From Tridacna crocea (lineage: Eukaryota > Mollusca > Bivalvia > Cardiida > Cardiidae): a stretch of DNA of 64,000 nucleotides. The position numbers were made by a program, and so were the translations under genes. A model generated the notes under the pieces. That model was not told where the DNA came from, did not search any database, and was given only the letters and a program-made list of their open reading frames with translations. Positions 55,029-64,000 of this stretch are shown one piece after another; position 1 is the stretch's first letter, and the number at the start of each line of letters is the position of its first letter. Location of the stretch: the NCBI GenBank assembly GCA_943736015.1, contig OX031071.1, forward strand, positions 38,100,619 through 38,164,618, written 5' to 3'.

Positions 55029-55749
55029 TAAAAGTGGTATATCTAGGAAAAAGTATCTTTGCAATAATGTAGTAAAAGTTAAAATTCTTTTGATGAAATT
55101 GGGATTACAGAGTCAAATAACTTGTATTCTTTATGATTAGTAATAGATGAACTTCAGAATTTTTTTTTTCAACCCTTGCCCTACCATAACCATAAAACCA
55201 TTACTTCCATTAATCGTCATACCAGTCTTGTATTTCATCCTTCAGATTAAACCTCAAATTATACGAGTAAATCATGGTCAGTTTGCAAAATGACAACAGC
55301 ACATCTTTATGATTAATCACAAATTGTGATCTACAAAATGGGATAAATACTGCATTGCCAAAACTTGAACAGGTGGCTAGAGGGTCATTCTGAAACACTA
55401 CTGATCAGAAAGAAAACCCAAATATAAAAGACAGTTACAAGGAATAGTAACTCATAGTAACTAAGGCAACAAAAGGCAATCTCTAAATGGGGCAAATTAG
55501 CATCATTTCATTTATCCAGCTTTGTATGCCTATGATAGACTTTCATCAAAAAGTTAAATTTGTAATTATGTTAATTTGTTCACTAATCTATAACTACATC
55601 ACATTCTTATGTGCCATGTCTGTATTATAGTCATCTTTTTCATGGACATAATTATGCAAAAATACACACACACAGAGCCAAAGGAGCAATATTTAATGAA
55701 TTTGAGCTAAATTCAAAGCACTAACAGGGATGAATCTTCACAGAAGTGG

Positions 55750-55965
55750 TAACTTTCTTCCTGACAACAAAATCTGAGACTTACTCAAATTGAAAACATT
55801 TCAAATTGGCATATTGTTAAAAATTGTGGTATTTGTATTAGATAATACAGAAAGCATTGTATAGAAAAAAGAAATGATGATTACCAGCATTCTTTTTACC
55901 AAAATGTTTTCAAACGCTCAGTATTTTTATAGTGGTTAAATTTTTATTGTTTTGTAAAATTTTAC
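55750..55965 (-). mobile_element. Diverged hairpin MITE inside the 4.4-kb element
   Basis: 'cctgacaacaaaatctgaga', 'caaattgaaaacatttcaaa', core 'gaaatgatgattaccagcat', right 'tcagtatttttatagtggtt'. Confidence 0.6.
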
Positions 55966-55969
55966 ATAG

Positions 55970-57880
55970 TTGTATTCTGATTAAGTTAACCATATTAATT
56001 TGAATAATTCAAATTTTGAACAATGTATAAAGATAAAGAAGGACTGAAACAGTTTAGTTTTATGCTTATGAAAGGTGCATTATATTAATTCAGAATCATT
56101 TTCACACATGTTGTTCCAGAATCCATGAATTACTAAAATTTTGTTGTAGGGTCCAGCTAGTCCCGTTTTCAATATGTCAACAGTAGTAGACAGAATGACA
56201 TTAATGTAATTTCTTAATGAATACTCATGTAACAGATATTTTATAATTCTTAAATTCTATCAGCTGTTGCTAGAACTATTTCCACAGACATCAAATATTA
56301 TAGAAACTATTGTAGACAGGTAACAAAACCAGCAACAAGATACAGTTTAATTCTTGGCTGCCAAAATTGGCTCTGTCAGCCATCTGAATAAAAATTTGCA
56401 AGTCTAGTAAGTTACTTTGTAAATTGTACTTCATTGTCAAGACTTTGGCTATATGAAGTGACAGAATATTATTTCATTAAGAAGAAAATGTTATATGAAA
56501 TAAATTTATATTCCTGTATGCTCAAATAAGCAGTATGTGACAACTCATCACGCCACTCACACTAAGCTGGCTGTATATAGGTAATGATACTTTTGGTTTT
56601 CAATATTGGATAATAACAAATCCATATCACAATGTCTTTTTCAAGTGTACAGGACTAAAATTGGCCATTTCATTAAATGAGTCTTATTTCAAACTATGTG
56701 AGCATGGATATTTTTATATCATTTGTGGGTATTAAAATCTACAGTGTTATACCTAGATTATCTTGTTATTCTCAAACACAATAACTGTAAAAAAACAGCA
56801 TGTTACAGCATTAAATAATTAATAAGAGAGCAGGGCTTCCCTGTAAACATAAACTGAGATCAGTTAGAATGAATGTTTTCATTTGTGAATATATTGGTTA
56901 TAAAATATTTTTATGTAATAGAAATAGGATTTCCTTATTTCCATTTAAAAAAAAAGGAAATATAAATTAACAGAATATAATGACATTGTAACTGAAACTA
57001 TTATCCTATTAAGTTAAAGAAAGAAATTGTTGGTTACTTTGACATTCAAGATGTTTAATAAGAGAACAGCAGACCTCGACTTATATAACTGATAAGGCAA
57101 TAAGACAAAGAAGAAATAATAAACTCTAAGGATAATACATGTACTTTTTTGACATAAGTAAAGGAAATCATGATATTTTTCTTTGCTTATTGCGAAACCA
57201 ACTGCTGCAAGATATTTTAATTTAATGTTTTGAGGGAGAGGGATATCTTTTGATCTCAACTTATAACAACTCTACTTCAATTACAGATATAACCAGCATC
57301 TATCATCACCCTCACTTGTTATTGAAAGACCAGTCAGAACACTTTCAGAATCATCAGACTCATGAATTTGTGTATTATCTGGACAGGGATATAAGATGGA
57401 CATAAGATCCCTGATCTGGCAAATTCATAGATGGTGTTGCCATGTAGACTTAATCAAAATGCAAGTTTCTCATAAAATTACAAAGCAGTTCTCATAATGA
57501 TCAGCTTTGTCATTGTCACCATACCATCAGATGTAACAAAACCATCATTATTTCTGCTATGATGCCAGAGTGTTTTATAATGGCACTGCATAAGCATCTT
57601 CCTTTGACTTACATGTACCATTTAAAGTATGAAATGTATCAACTAGCTTACAAAAAGACATTTACAAGTGTTTCTGCTAAATTCATCTGTCCATAGCATA
57701 GAGGTGGTTTTCAAAGTAAGTAACTGATATCATTGGCAATGCCATCAGTAGTTAGGTATAACATACCAGCGCTGGTAAAGACTGTCACTAGTATGTAAGA
57801 TACTGACAAAGAATTGTGGGATCCTAAGTTGATAGACAACTTTTAATGGAGTACTTTATTGCAGCAACAGAATTTGAAAG
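55970..57880. other. Interior of the 4.4-kb element, no gene
   Basis: AT-rich sequence without coding domains. Two short minus-strand frames (55398-55210, 57259-57014) have no motifs. Confidence 0.5.
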
Positions 57881-57892
57881 GCACTGCTTGCC

Positions 57893-58096
57893 ATACTCTT
57901 TACTGAAAGACAAAATATAAGACTGGTCCAAATTGAAAACATTTGCAGATGACAAATTAGATGTTATTCAAATGATCAAACTTAGATGATAAAGGATTAA
58001 GATCATTATAGAAAAACTATAAACTGCTGGATTCATGTTTTCAAAAGTCCTTTTCCTTTGGATCATTAAAATTTGGGACTGTGTGGTCAAGAGTTA
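57893..58096 (-). mobile_element. Hairpin MITE inside the 4.4-kb element
   Basis: 'ctctttactgaaagacaaaa', 'gaaaacatttgcagatgaca' to GTGTGGTCAAGAGTTAA. Most of the core is deleted. Confidence 0.75.
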
Positions 58097-58330
58097 AACT
58101 TTGAATGTAGTATTGCCTTGATGGCACCAGGCTTTTAGGGCCATGATTCAACCTTCAATAAGAAAGCCGGCCTGTTTGATTATAATTTAGCAAAACAGAG
58201 CATTTTTTGTGTGTGCTTTGATTAAGTGATTAATCATTATTAAAAACCTTCACATAGCTTATTTTATAAATTTTGTCTAACTTTTTGACAAGAATAATAC
58301 TTAAAACCATAAGCATAAACATGTAATTTA

Positions 58331-58675
58331 AACTTTTAAAAATCCTGAGGAGGGAGGATTTTGAAAACAGTGTGGTAAAGGAGAAAATCCTGGGAACCAG
58401 CATTTCTCCCTTTTCCCACAGAATTTTCTATCCTATCAAAAGCATATTTCTTCATTTTGGCCACCTCACAGTTTGCTGTATGAAAATGCTTTCAGCTACT
58501 ATCTAAAATCTAGCCATTGTCAAGCTGGACCTGAAAGTTAGCTTTGCAGACATTCGAAGCAAAATCACCCTGAAGGGGTAGAAATGGAAAAGAGGAGAAA
58601 ATGCAGGTTTCCAGCATTTGTTCTTTTTCCATAGTGTTTTCAAGAGCCTTCTTCCTAAAAGGGGGGCTGGGGAGG
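58331..58675. mobile_element. Two abutting hairpin MITEs
   Basis: The first (to about 58500, +) has GTGGTAAAGGAGAAAATCCT / AGCATTTCTCCCTTTTCCCA. The second (58501-58675, -) has 'gaaaagaggagaaaatgcag' / 'ccagcatttgttctttttcc'. Outer ends are incomplete. Confidence 0.7.
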
Positions 58676-58935
58676 GGCTATTTCTGTTATTTTTTTGTTC
58701 TCTAATACATGTTAACAATAATAAATATAGCTTAATTTGGAAGGTGAAATATATTTTCAATGCTTGTCCAGTGTCTGATGTTGGTGCATCTGGTGATTTC
58801 TAATAGTTAGTCTGATGTCATAATGAAAAAAAAATTGATGCTGTCATAAAGAGATGATGTCATTTCAATACATTTTATTGAGATACTACTTTATTGCATG
58901 AATTCAACAGTATAATATTATATCTTTTTTATTTG

Positions 58936-58972
58936 CAAGACTGTAGTAACTAGAGATACTACAGTCTTGCAA
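58936..58972. repeat. Right subterminal palindrome of the 4.4-kb element
   Basis: GCAAGACTGTAGTAACTAG followed by AGATACTACAGTCTTGC. Confidence 0.85.
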
Positions 58973-59121
58973 TGACAGATTTTGTTAATTTGACTTACTA
59001 CTATATGGCAATTATAAAATATCTCCTAAAATTGTTTGATTTGAAGGCTAATATTTTTACAGGACATGTATTGTGGATTAAGTTGTACAAAAATGTAAAA
59101 ACATGAATTTTAGAAAAAAAG

Positions 59122-59155
59122 GTAGTTACTACAGTCTTGCGTTGAACCCTCGATA
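59122..59155 (-). repeat. Right terminal inverted repeat of the 4.4-kb element
   Basis: TAGTTACTACAGTCTTGCGT through TTGAACCCTCGATA. Confidence 0.85.
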
Positions 59156-59454
59156 TTAGAAAACAGAGGTACGTCGTATTAGAATGTATCAGGTTTTTAT
59201 TCACGACATCAAGACATCAATGACAATTACATCAAGAGAGAGCAATGACATCAGCCTTGAATTCTCTTCTAAATTATCAAAGCTAAAACTTTTAATTGTT
59301 GCGGTTAAAATTGAAATTCAAAATTCTTATCCCCAGGATTTACAATGTAAAGATAGATATTAATTTTGAGCTTCGTATCTTGCTTCTTACATTGTAGATT
59401 ATAGCCTTATAACACTACACACTCAATCTCCCGTAAATGTGACAAAGTCAATGA

Positions 59455-59673
59455 AAAATAAATGATTTTTGAAGTTTCGAACTATGAAGGTTTTTTTAAG
59501 ATTTGACCAGGTGACATAGTTATATGACCCATTTTCAAACTCATTCAAAGTATCATCGAGACATATATTCTGATCAAGTTTCAAGAGTATCAAACTGAAA
59601 ATGTGTCCTTAAGAGCAGAGCTTTGGACTGAAAATGTGGCCTTGAAAGAGTACAAAAGATTTTCCTAAGATTT
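59455..59673 (+). repeat. Tandem-family fragment, left of an insertion
   Basis: 'gatttgaccaggtgacatag', 'tctgatcaagtttcaagag' and 'ctgaaaatgtggccttgaaa' match the ~140-bp family. It is interrupted at 'cctaagattt' and resumes at 60945. Confidence 0.75.
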
Positions 59674-60944
59674 CAGGGGATTTTCTTCCTTTCCTGCGGG
59701 GCCGAATTTCGGCCCCATTCCTTATTGCAAAGAGTGTATTTTTTTCCCAATTCCATCAAATAAAATTCCCAAATCGACGCTAGAAAAAGAAAATAGTCTG
59801 ATGTATCAGCCAGGGTTTTACCCAACACACATATTTGCGGGCACTGACCGCAGTTCAAGCAGGAAATCGACAGACGTCGTACTGTAGGTATGAAAATATT
59901 TGGGGGCGAATTAACGATAGACTGCGTCCGTATAATTTCAACCGATTCATGTATTGACTGGATTATCTGGCTGTAAACCGTTCTTGCTTTCACATACAAC
60001 GTACAGACGACAGTTAATTTCTCGGCGTCCGTATAATTTCAACCGATTCATGCGTTGACTGGATTATCTGGCTGTAAACCGTTCTTGCTTTCACATACAA
60101 CGTACAGACGACAGTTAATTTCTCGGCAACTGCCACGCATATATTGCAGCAAAGCGGAGTTTCGTGGGGCAAAAATGAAGAACCCAGCTCCAAAATTGAC
60201 AGTCCTGAATTAGGAATAAGTTATGAAAAATACCAGGCCGAATCTAGAGTAAGACCACGAGATTTTTTACCTCTCTCAAATTTCGATCGGTTACTTGTCT
60301 CGAGCGGTTCGTAGAAGCAAATTTTAAGTATGAAGTTTCCTCTCTCCAGTTGACTTTTAACAATTTCTTTTCAATACTGTAATAGGTCTTCCACAGAAAA
60401 TGACGATTTTTCCATCTTTCTTTATATATGTCAAAGCACTCAAAAAATCAACTTCAAAGATAAATCGTAACAGGAAAAAACCACGAAAACCAATGACAAA
60501 ACTCTGCTGATCAGAGGCTCCTAAATCTGACGTATCAACCCTTGATAAGGACCTTTATCAGCTGACTTGCATGCACACAATATAAGAAATAAAACGGGAA
60601 ATAATTCCTCTATTCATTCGCCAGAAAAAAAAATCTTTATTTAAATATCCTACCTAAAAGGGGGGGGGGAATCCATACAGCTTAAACGCTTGAACTAGCA
60701 GTATGAAAGACAAAAGAGAGCAAATCCATCCAAAAAGAAAGAAGTTTGACAAAAGAAGCGGTATTGAATCAGTATTAGATTTAATGTCTGAATAAGTTCA
60801 TTGTAAGATTAATTGTGTTTCAAACTTTATATTTATTTATATTTTGTCAATTGATATTATTTTCCCAATTTTGACATTTTGTCGATGATTTTTTTTCCCA
60901 ATTTGGCCAGGGGCCTTTTCCCAAAATGCTTGGATAAAGCCCTG
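59674..60944. mobile_element. 1.27-kb insertion, CAGGG...CCCTG ends, 5-bp GATTT duplication
   Basis: Starts CAGGGGATTTTC and ends GGATAAAGCCCTG, so the terminal 5 bp are inverted. GATTT flanks both sides (59669-59673 and 60945-60949). Removing the block rejoins 'cctaagatttgacctag', which matches the family phrase 'ttaagatttgacctgg'. It holds a 101-bp tandem duplication (59925-60125). A 108-residue minus-strand frame (59999-59673) ends WGRNSAPQERKKIP with no recognised domain. Superfamily unassigned. Confidence 0.75.
59925..60125 (+). repeat. 101-bp tandem duplication inside the insertion
   Basis: 'cgtccgtataatttcaaccg' through 'acagttaatttctcgg' occurs twice, almost identical ('catgtattgact' versus 'catgcgttgact'). 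Confidence 0.9.
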
Positions 60945-61290
60945 GATTTGACCTAGTTTTAGACTCCACATGGCCCATTATCAAGCTCATCCGAGATATC
61001 ATCAAGACAAACATCCTGACCGTCTTTCAAAAGTCTTGGACTGAAAATGTGGCCTCTAAAGCGTACACAAGGTTTTTTTTAAGATTTGACCTGGTGGCCT
61101 AAATTTTTACCCTACTTGACCCATTTTGGTTTCATCCGAGATTTTATCGAGACAAACATTCTGACCAAGTTTAATGAATATCAGATGGAAAATGTAGCCT
61201 CTAAGGCGTTACAGTACGCAAGGTAAAAGTTGACGACTGACAATGAAACGAAGGACACAGCACAATCACAAAAGCTCATGCTTAGGCATG
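60945..61290 (+). repeat. Tandem-family fragment, right of the insertion
   Basis: 'gacctagttttagactccac', 'tcatcaagacaaacatcctg' and 'tgtggcctctaaagcgtaca', with a terminal tail 'gttgacgactgacaatg'. Confidence 0.75.
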
Positions 61291-61299
61291 CTAATAAAT

Positions 61300-61450
61300 T
61301 AAAATGGTCTAACTTGAAAACAGCTACAGATGGCAAAATAATTCTCCGCTACAGCTTACAGACAGCATAATAAACCCAACTCAAAAATTAAAATATTTCG
61401 GGCAGGGAAGAAAACATTGTGGACACTATTTCTATGAGGCTTGTGTGGTA
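61300..61450 (-). mobile_element. MITE remnant
   Basis: 'tctaacttgaaaacagctac', 'gaaaacattgtggacactat' and 'tgaggcttgtgtggtattc'. Confidence 0.4.
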
Positions 61451-61664
61451 TTCTTCAAATCTTGCTCCTATTCTTTAATACATCAAGCCACATGTAACGT
61501 TATCTGTAGAGTAACGAAGTAACAAAACCTAAGGTACCAAACAACCTGGGTACGAAATGACCAGAAAATCATTAGCATTATCCCTTATGGATAAATAAAT
61601 ACCTTAGTTACCGTTTAAGGCTCATTTTAGTGCATTCTATATCTTGTTCAGATAAAAAAATGAT

Positions 61665-61930
61665 TTAGAACTTATCATTTTTTTCCAATTTATCAGCAGC
61701 ATATTTATTTCATTCAATTTACTTCCGGGTTTGGAAAATCCATTATTTGTGCAGAACCTTTTAAGCCTATATTCTATTGTTTATGTTAAAATTACCTGAT
61801 CACTTCCAACTTTTGTTTATCGCAGACTGTGTTGGCAGGATAATCATCTAATAAAAAGCCGAATCGATTATGCCAAGACTCGTTTATTTCCTAGATCTTA
61901 TTATTTTTGACAGGGATGTTATCTACAGCG
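61665..61930 (-). promoter_or_regulatory. Conserved candidate promoter / first-exon zone, copy 2
   Basis: Homologous to 9375-9640, keeping 'caatttacttccgggttt' (CCGGAAGT on the minus strand), 'gcagactgtgttgg' and 'ataatcatctaataaaa'. It lies upstream of gene copy 2, pushed ~8 kb away by transposons. Function is inference. Confidence 0.35.
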
Positions 61931-62084
61931 TGAAAATAAAACTCCACAGCATTTGGGTTGAATGCACTCTAAAGCGTTTGGGTTAAAGTAGTTCCAGCTT
62001 AGATTGTGCCGGAATATCCCGGCTGTTTGCGACTTGAAAAAGCACTTTCAAACGCTTTGGAATTTTAGTTTCAACTCACACGAA
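61931..62084. other. Short filler with 'aaagcgtttggg' repeats
   Basis: 'tttgggttgaatgcactcta' then 'aagcgtttgggttaaagtag'; otherwise unremarkable. Confidence 0.4.
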
Positions 62085-62175
62085 AATGCTAGACTTGTTC
62101 AAATCCAAGGGATTTGCAGACGGCAATTTAATTCAGGCTAAAATGACAGAATTTGTGTTGCAGGGTCGTTTCCTT
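62085..62175 (-). mobile_element. MITE left-half fragment
   Basis: 'gctagacttgttcaaatcca', 'gatttgcagacggcaattta' and 'ctaaaatgacagaattt'. Confidence 0.5.
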
Positions 62176-62309
62176 CCCTTTAAAGTTGATATGGGTGGGT
62201 TCTTTATTTTTGGGGAACTCCAGGAAAGTGATACATGTACATTAAAGTTTCTTTCTATCCCTTAATCATTTTACTTCAGAGTCCGAACATCTCTACCCTG
62301 AAAAGTTAT

Positions 62310-62889
62310 ATAATCAAAGCGTTGAGAACGCTGAAGTGGTATTTGTCAAGGAAACCCATTGTGTGGAATTAACAGTTTGAAAGAAAGAGACATATTGTTC
62401 AAATATTGGCATAAAAGTCAACCCACTAAGTAAATGTATAACTTTTCGGCTGAAGGGACAGTGCTCATGTACCTTAAATCTATAATTTTGAAATATCTTT
62501 AGCCTTTTACATTTAATTTCCAACATTACAACCAATTACTTCGATCTATAAATATTCATGAGCAATCACATGGAGAAGCGCGCAATCATAGGACGAACAA
62601 GCCATGGAACGAATTGGTTTGGAACAAAAAAGTAGTCAAATTTGTATCATTGCGCCAATAAAAGGCTATGAGCGATAGAAGCTATTTTCAATAAAAAATA
62701 AGTATCCCAACGATCGATGGCCTCGCCCAATGTATCTTAATATGCCATTTCAAATTGCATATCTGAGTGCTACCGAAAAACTCATTTGCCTGAGAAAAAA
62801 AGAGTTTATCACGGATTATTTCCTTCGGCTTTGCACAAAATAAGATACATGGTTGTCAAAATTCAATCTTGAACTCATAATCATTTTGA
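62310..62889. repeat. Segmental duplication 3, compact copy
   Basis: It joins in 580 bp what is spread over ~4 kb at 26990-30985: block a to about 62535, block b from 'acttcgatctataaatattc' and block c from 'aaataagatacatggttgtc'. Confidence 0.75.
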
Positions 62890-62984
62890 ACAAATTTTGA
62901 ATTGTATCTTTACACTTCTGATTTGTGGATATTCCCTGTTCCTCTCCATACTATGTCTTCTAGACAGGCTACTGAGAGAAATCT

Positions 62985-63179
62985 TTTGTTTTTACAACCC
63001 TTGTAAAGATAGAAATAACTTTCGAAAACATTGTAGGTAAAAGAGAAATGTTGCTGACCAGTATTTTCTCCTTTTTCTACAATCTTTTTTACCCATCAAA
63101 AACAAGTCCAAACATGCAATTTGATTTGTTGACTCTAATTGCTTTCAATTCAATAAATTTGATGTTGGTTACAATTTAA
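62985..63179 (+). mobile_element. Hairpin MITE, abutting the next
   Basis: 'tttacaacccttgtaaagat', core 'ttgtaggtaaaagagaaatg' / 'cagtattttctcctttttct', ending at the TTAA shared with the next element (63176-63179). Confidence 0.7.
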
Positions 63180-63404
63180 CCCTTTCCCAAACGGCAAATT
63201 TCGGACCAGACCAAATTCAAAGCATTGTGCCGATGACAAATTAACAGTTGCTTAAAAGATGATTTTTCTATATGATAGGGTAGAAAGCATTGTGGGAAAA
63301 GGAGAAATTGCTTGTTACCAGCATTTTCTCCTTTTCCCACAATGTTTCCAAAAGGCTTCTATTCCTTTCCCGTAAAACCCAGGGATTGTTTTGGAAAGGG
63401 TTAA
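63176..63404 (-). mobile_element. TTAA hairpin MITE, complete
   Basis: TTAACCCTTTCCCAAACGGC to TTTTGGAAAGGGTTAA. Core TTGTGGGAAAAGGAGAAATT / TTTTCTCCTTTTCCCACAA, nearly perfect. Confidence 0.9.
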
Positions 63405-63517
63405 ACATGTATTTTACATCTCTTGAGGAACAAGTCCATACAACTCGTACTAATCTCTTCGGATACTGCTCCCTGTGAACTTAACAACAACTTGTGCCCA
63501 ATGTGTGGGATTTATAT

Positions 63518-63766
63518 TTAACCCTTTACCAATCAATCCGTAATTTTTACGACCCTGAAGACAGAAGACTTTTTAAAACATTGTAAGAAAGTAACCAGCT
63601 ACCTAGTAGAAAGTAACCTAGTAACCAGCATATTCTCCTGTTAACACAGTGTTTTACTCTGCTGGAAAAAAAAATTCAATTTTTGAAATATATAACTTTA
63701 TTTTGTCGTCTGCAAGCTATTTCAGTTTTTACCTGTTTAATATTTTGTCGTATGGTAAAGAGTTAA
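63518..63766 (+). mobile_element. TTAA hairpin MITE with enlarged loop
   Basis: TTAACCCTTTACCAATCAAT to CGTATGGTAAAGAGTTAA. The centre has the tandem 'gaaagtaacc'/'agctacctagta' insertion in place of the usual left arm. Confidence 0.85.
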
Positions 63767-64000
63767 AAGTAGAAAATATTGTGGATAAAGGATCAATTGA
63801 TACAAATGTGGTAACCCAGAATATAAATAGTTTGATGATTGTCTTAATGATCTCGGAACATATTATTTTCTCAAATTTCACGCTCGTTAACAGCATTTCA
63901 AACTATTCTTATTCTCATGAAAATCGCGATTTATTGTGTAACCCTTCACCCATGAGAGAACAAATTTTGTACCTGTCAATGTTTACAGAATTCTTTACAA

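Larger units (their letters stand above)
54738..59155. mobile_element. 4.4-kb non-autonomous DNA transposon with palindromic subterminal repeats
   Basis: Left end TATCGAGGGTTCAACGCAAG then ACTGTAGTAACT; right end is its inverse, AGTTACTACAGT then CTTGCGTTGAACCCTCGATA. About 255 bp in from the left (54988-55028) and 185 bp in from the right (58936-58972) the same ACTGTAGTAACT motif forms a small palindrome with its own complement. A TA may be the target duplication. The interior is AT-rich, has no ORF above ~85 residues and hosts four MITEs. It sits where copy 2 of the gene duplication departs from copy 1. Superfamily unknown. Confidence 0.8.

Noticed and set aside
59673..59999. 108-residue minus-strand frame ending WGRNSAPQERKKIP as a transposase remnant
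   Set aside because: It lies in the 1.27-kb insertion but has no catalytic motif I can recognise, and the interior is otherwise non-coding.

Overview
The window is AT-rich animal nuclear DNA, most likely from a bivalve mollusc and plausibly a venerid clam. This rests on bivalve-type tandem repeat elements that start near 'caagagggccatggtggccc' and end in GGACGGACGGAC-rich or small-hairpin tails, and on an intronless-CDS B-box/coiled-coil/propeller gene of the kind expanded in molluscs. Species is inference; no search was run. There is no operon, CRISPR array, genuine rRNA gene or convincing functional tRNA.

Genes. Only one protein family is supported. It is present twice on the minus strand, at about 5.15-6.96 kb and 51.51-53.32 kb. 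Each copy has two B-boxes, a long coiled coil and a C-terminal NHL-like beta-propeller, without RING. Each coding exon is bounded by good splice signals (acceptor before the ATG, GTAAGT donor just after the stop). Both copies are damaged, at different places. Copy 1 has a 1-nt frameshift, an in-frame TAA and a lost B-box cysteine. Copy 2 has one 1-nt frameshift.

Duplications. (1) About 1-4.6 kb is paralogous to 17.9-23.6 kb. (2) The gene with its flank, 5.1-9.33 kb, is paralogous to 51.47-54.70 kb. (3) 9.375-9.64 kb matches 61.665-61.93 kb and may be the shared promoter/first-exon zone. (4) 9.88-10.24 kb matches pieces at 26.32-26.84 kb. (5) 26.99-27.35, 30.07-30.37 and 30.94-30.98 kb match one compact stretch at 62.31-62.89 kb. 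(6) 869 bp at 31.66 kb is repeated in tandem.

Mobile DNA dominates. A TTAA-flanked MITE of about 205-265 bp with a long central hairpin is present in roughly 45 full or partial copies; its CCCTTT ends and TTAA sites resemble piggyBac. Other elements are: a 430-bp LTR mini-retrotransposon whose LTRs contain a 5S rRNA-like segment (10435-10864, 4-bp target duplication, nested in a MITE); a foldback-like insertion with inverted arrays of a 15-mer (7.2-8.44 kb); a 4.4-kb element with terminal and subterminal repeats of one palindromic motif (54738-59155); a 1.27-kb CAGGG...CCCTG insertion (59674-60944); several foldbacks in 26.5-35 kb; and four kinds of bivalve tandem-repeat element (38.4-41.9, 42.2-43.2 with 46.4-47.5, 44.7-45.9, 49.1-50.2 kb). 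Most short open frames in the window lie in these repeats.

The most notable candidates are the 5S-LTR mini-retrotransposon, the hairpin MITE family with co-varying arms, the 15-mer foldback and the 4.4-kb element. All boundaries were read by eye, so most are accurate to within a few to tens of bases; those with visible target duplications are firmer.
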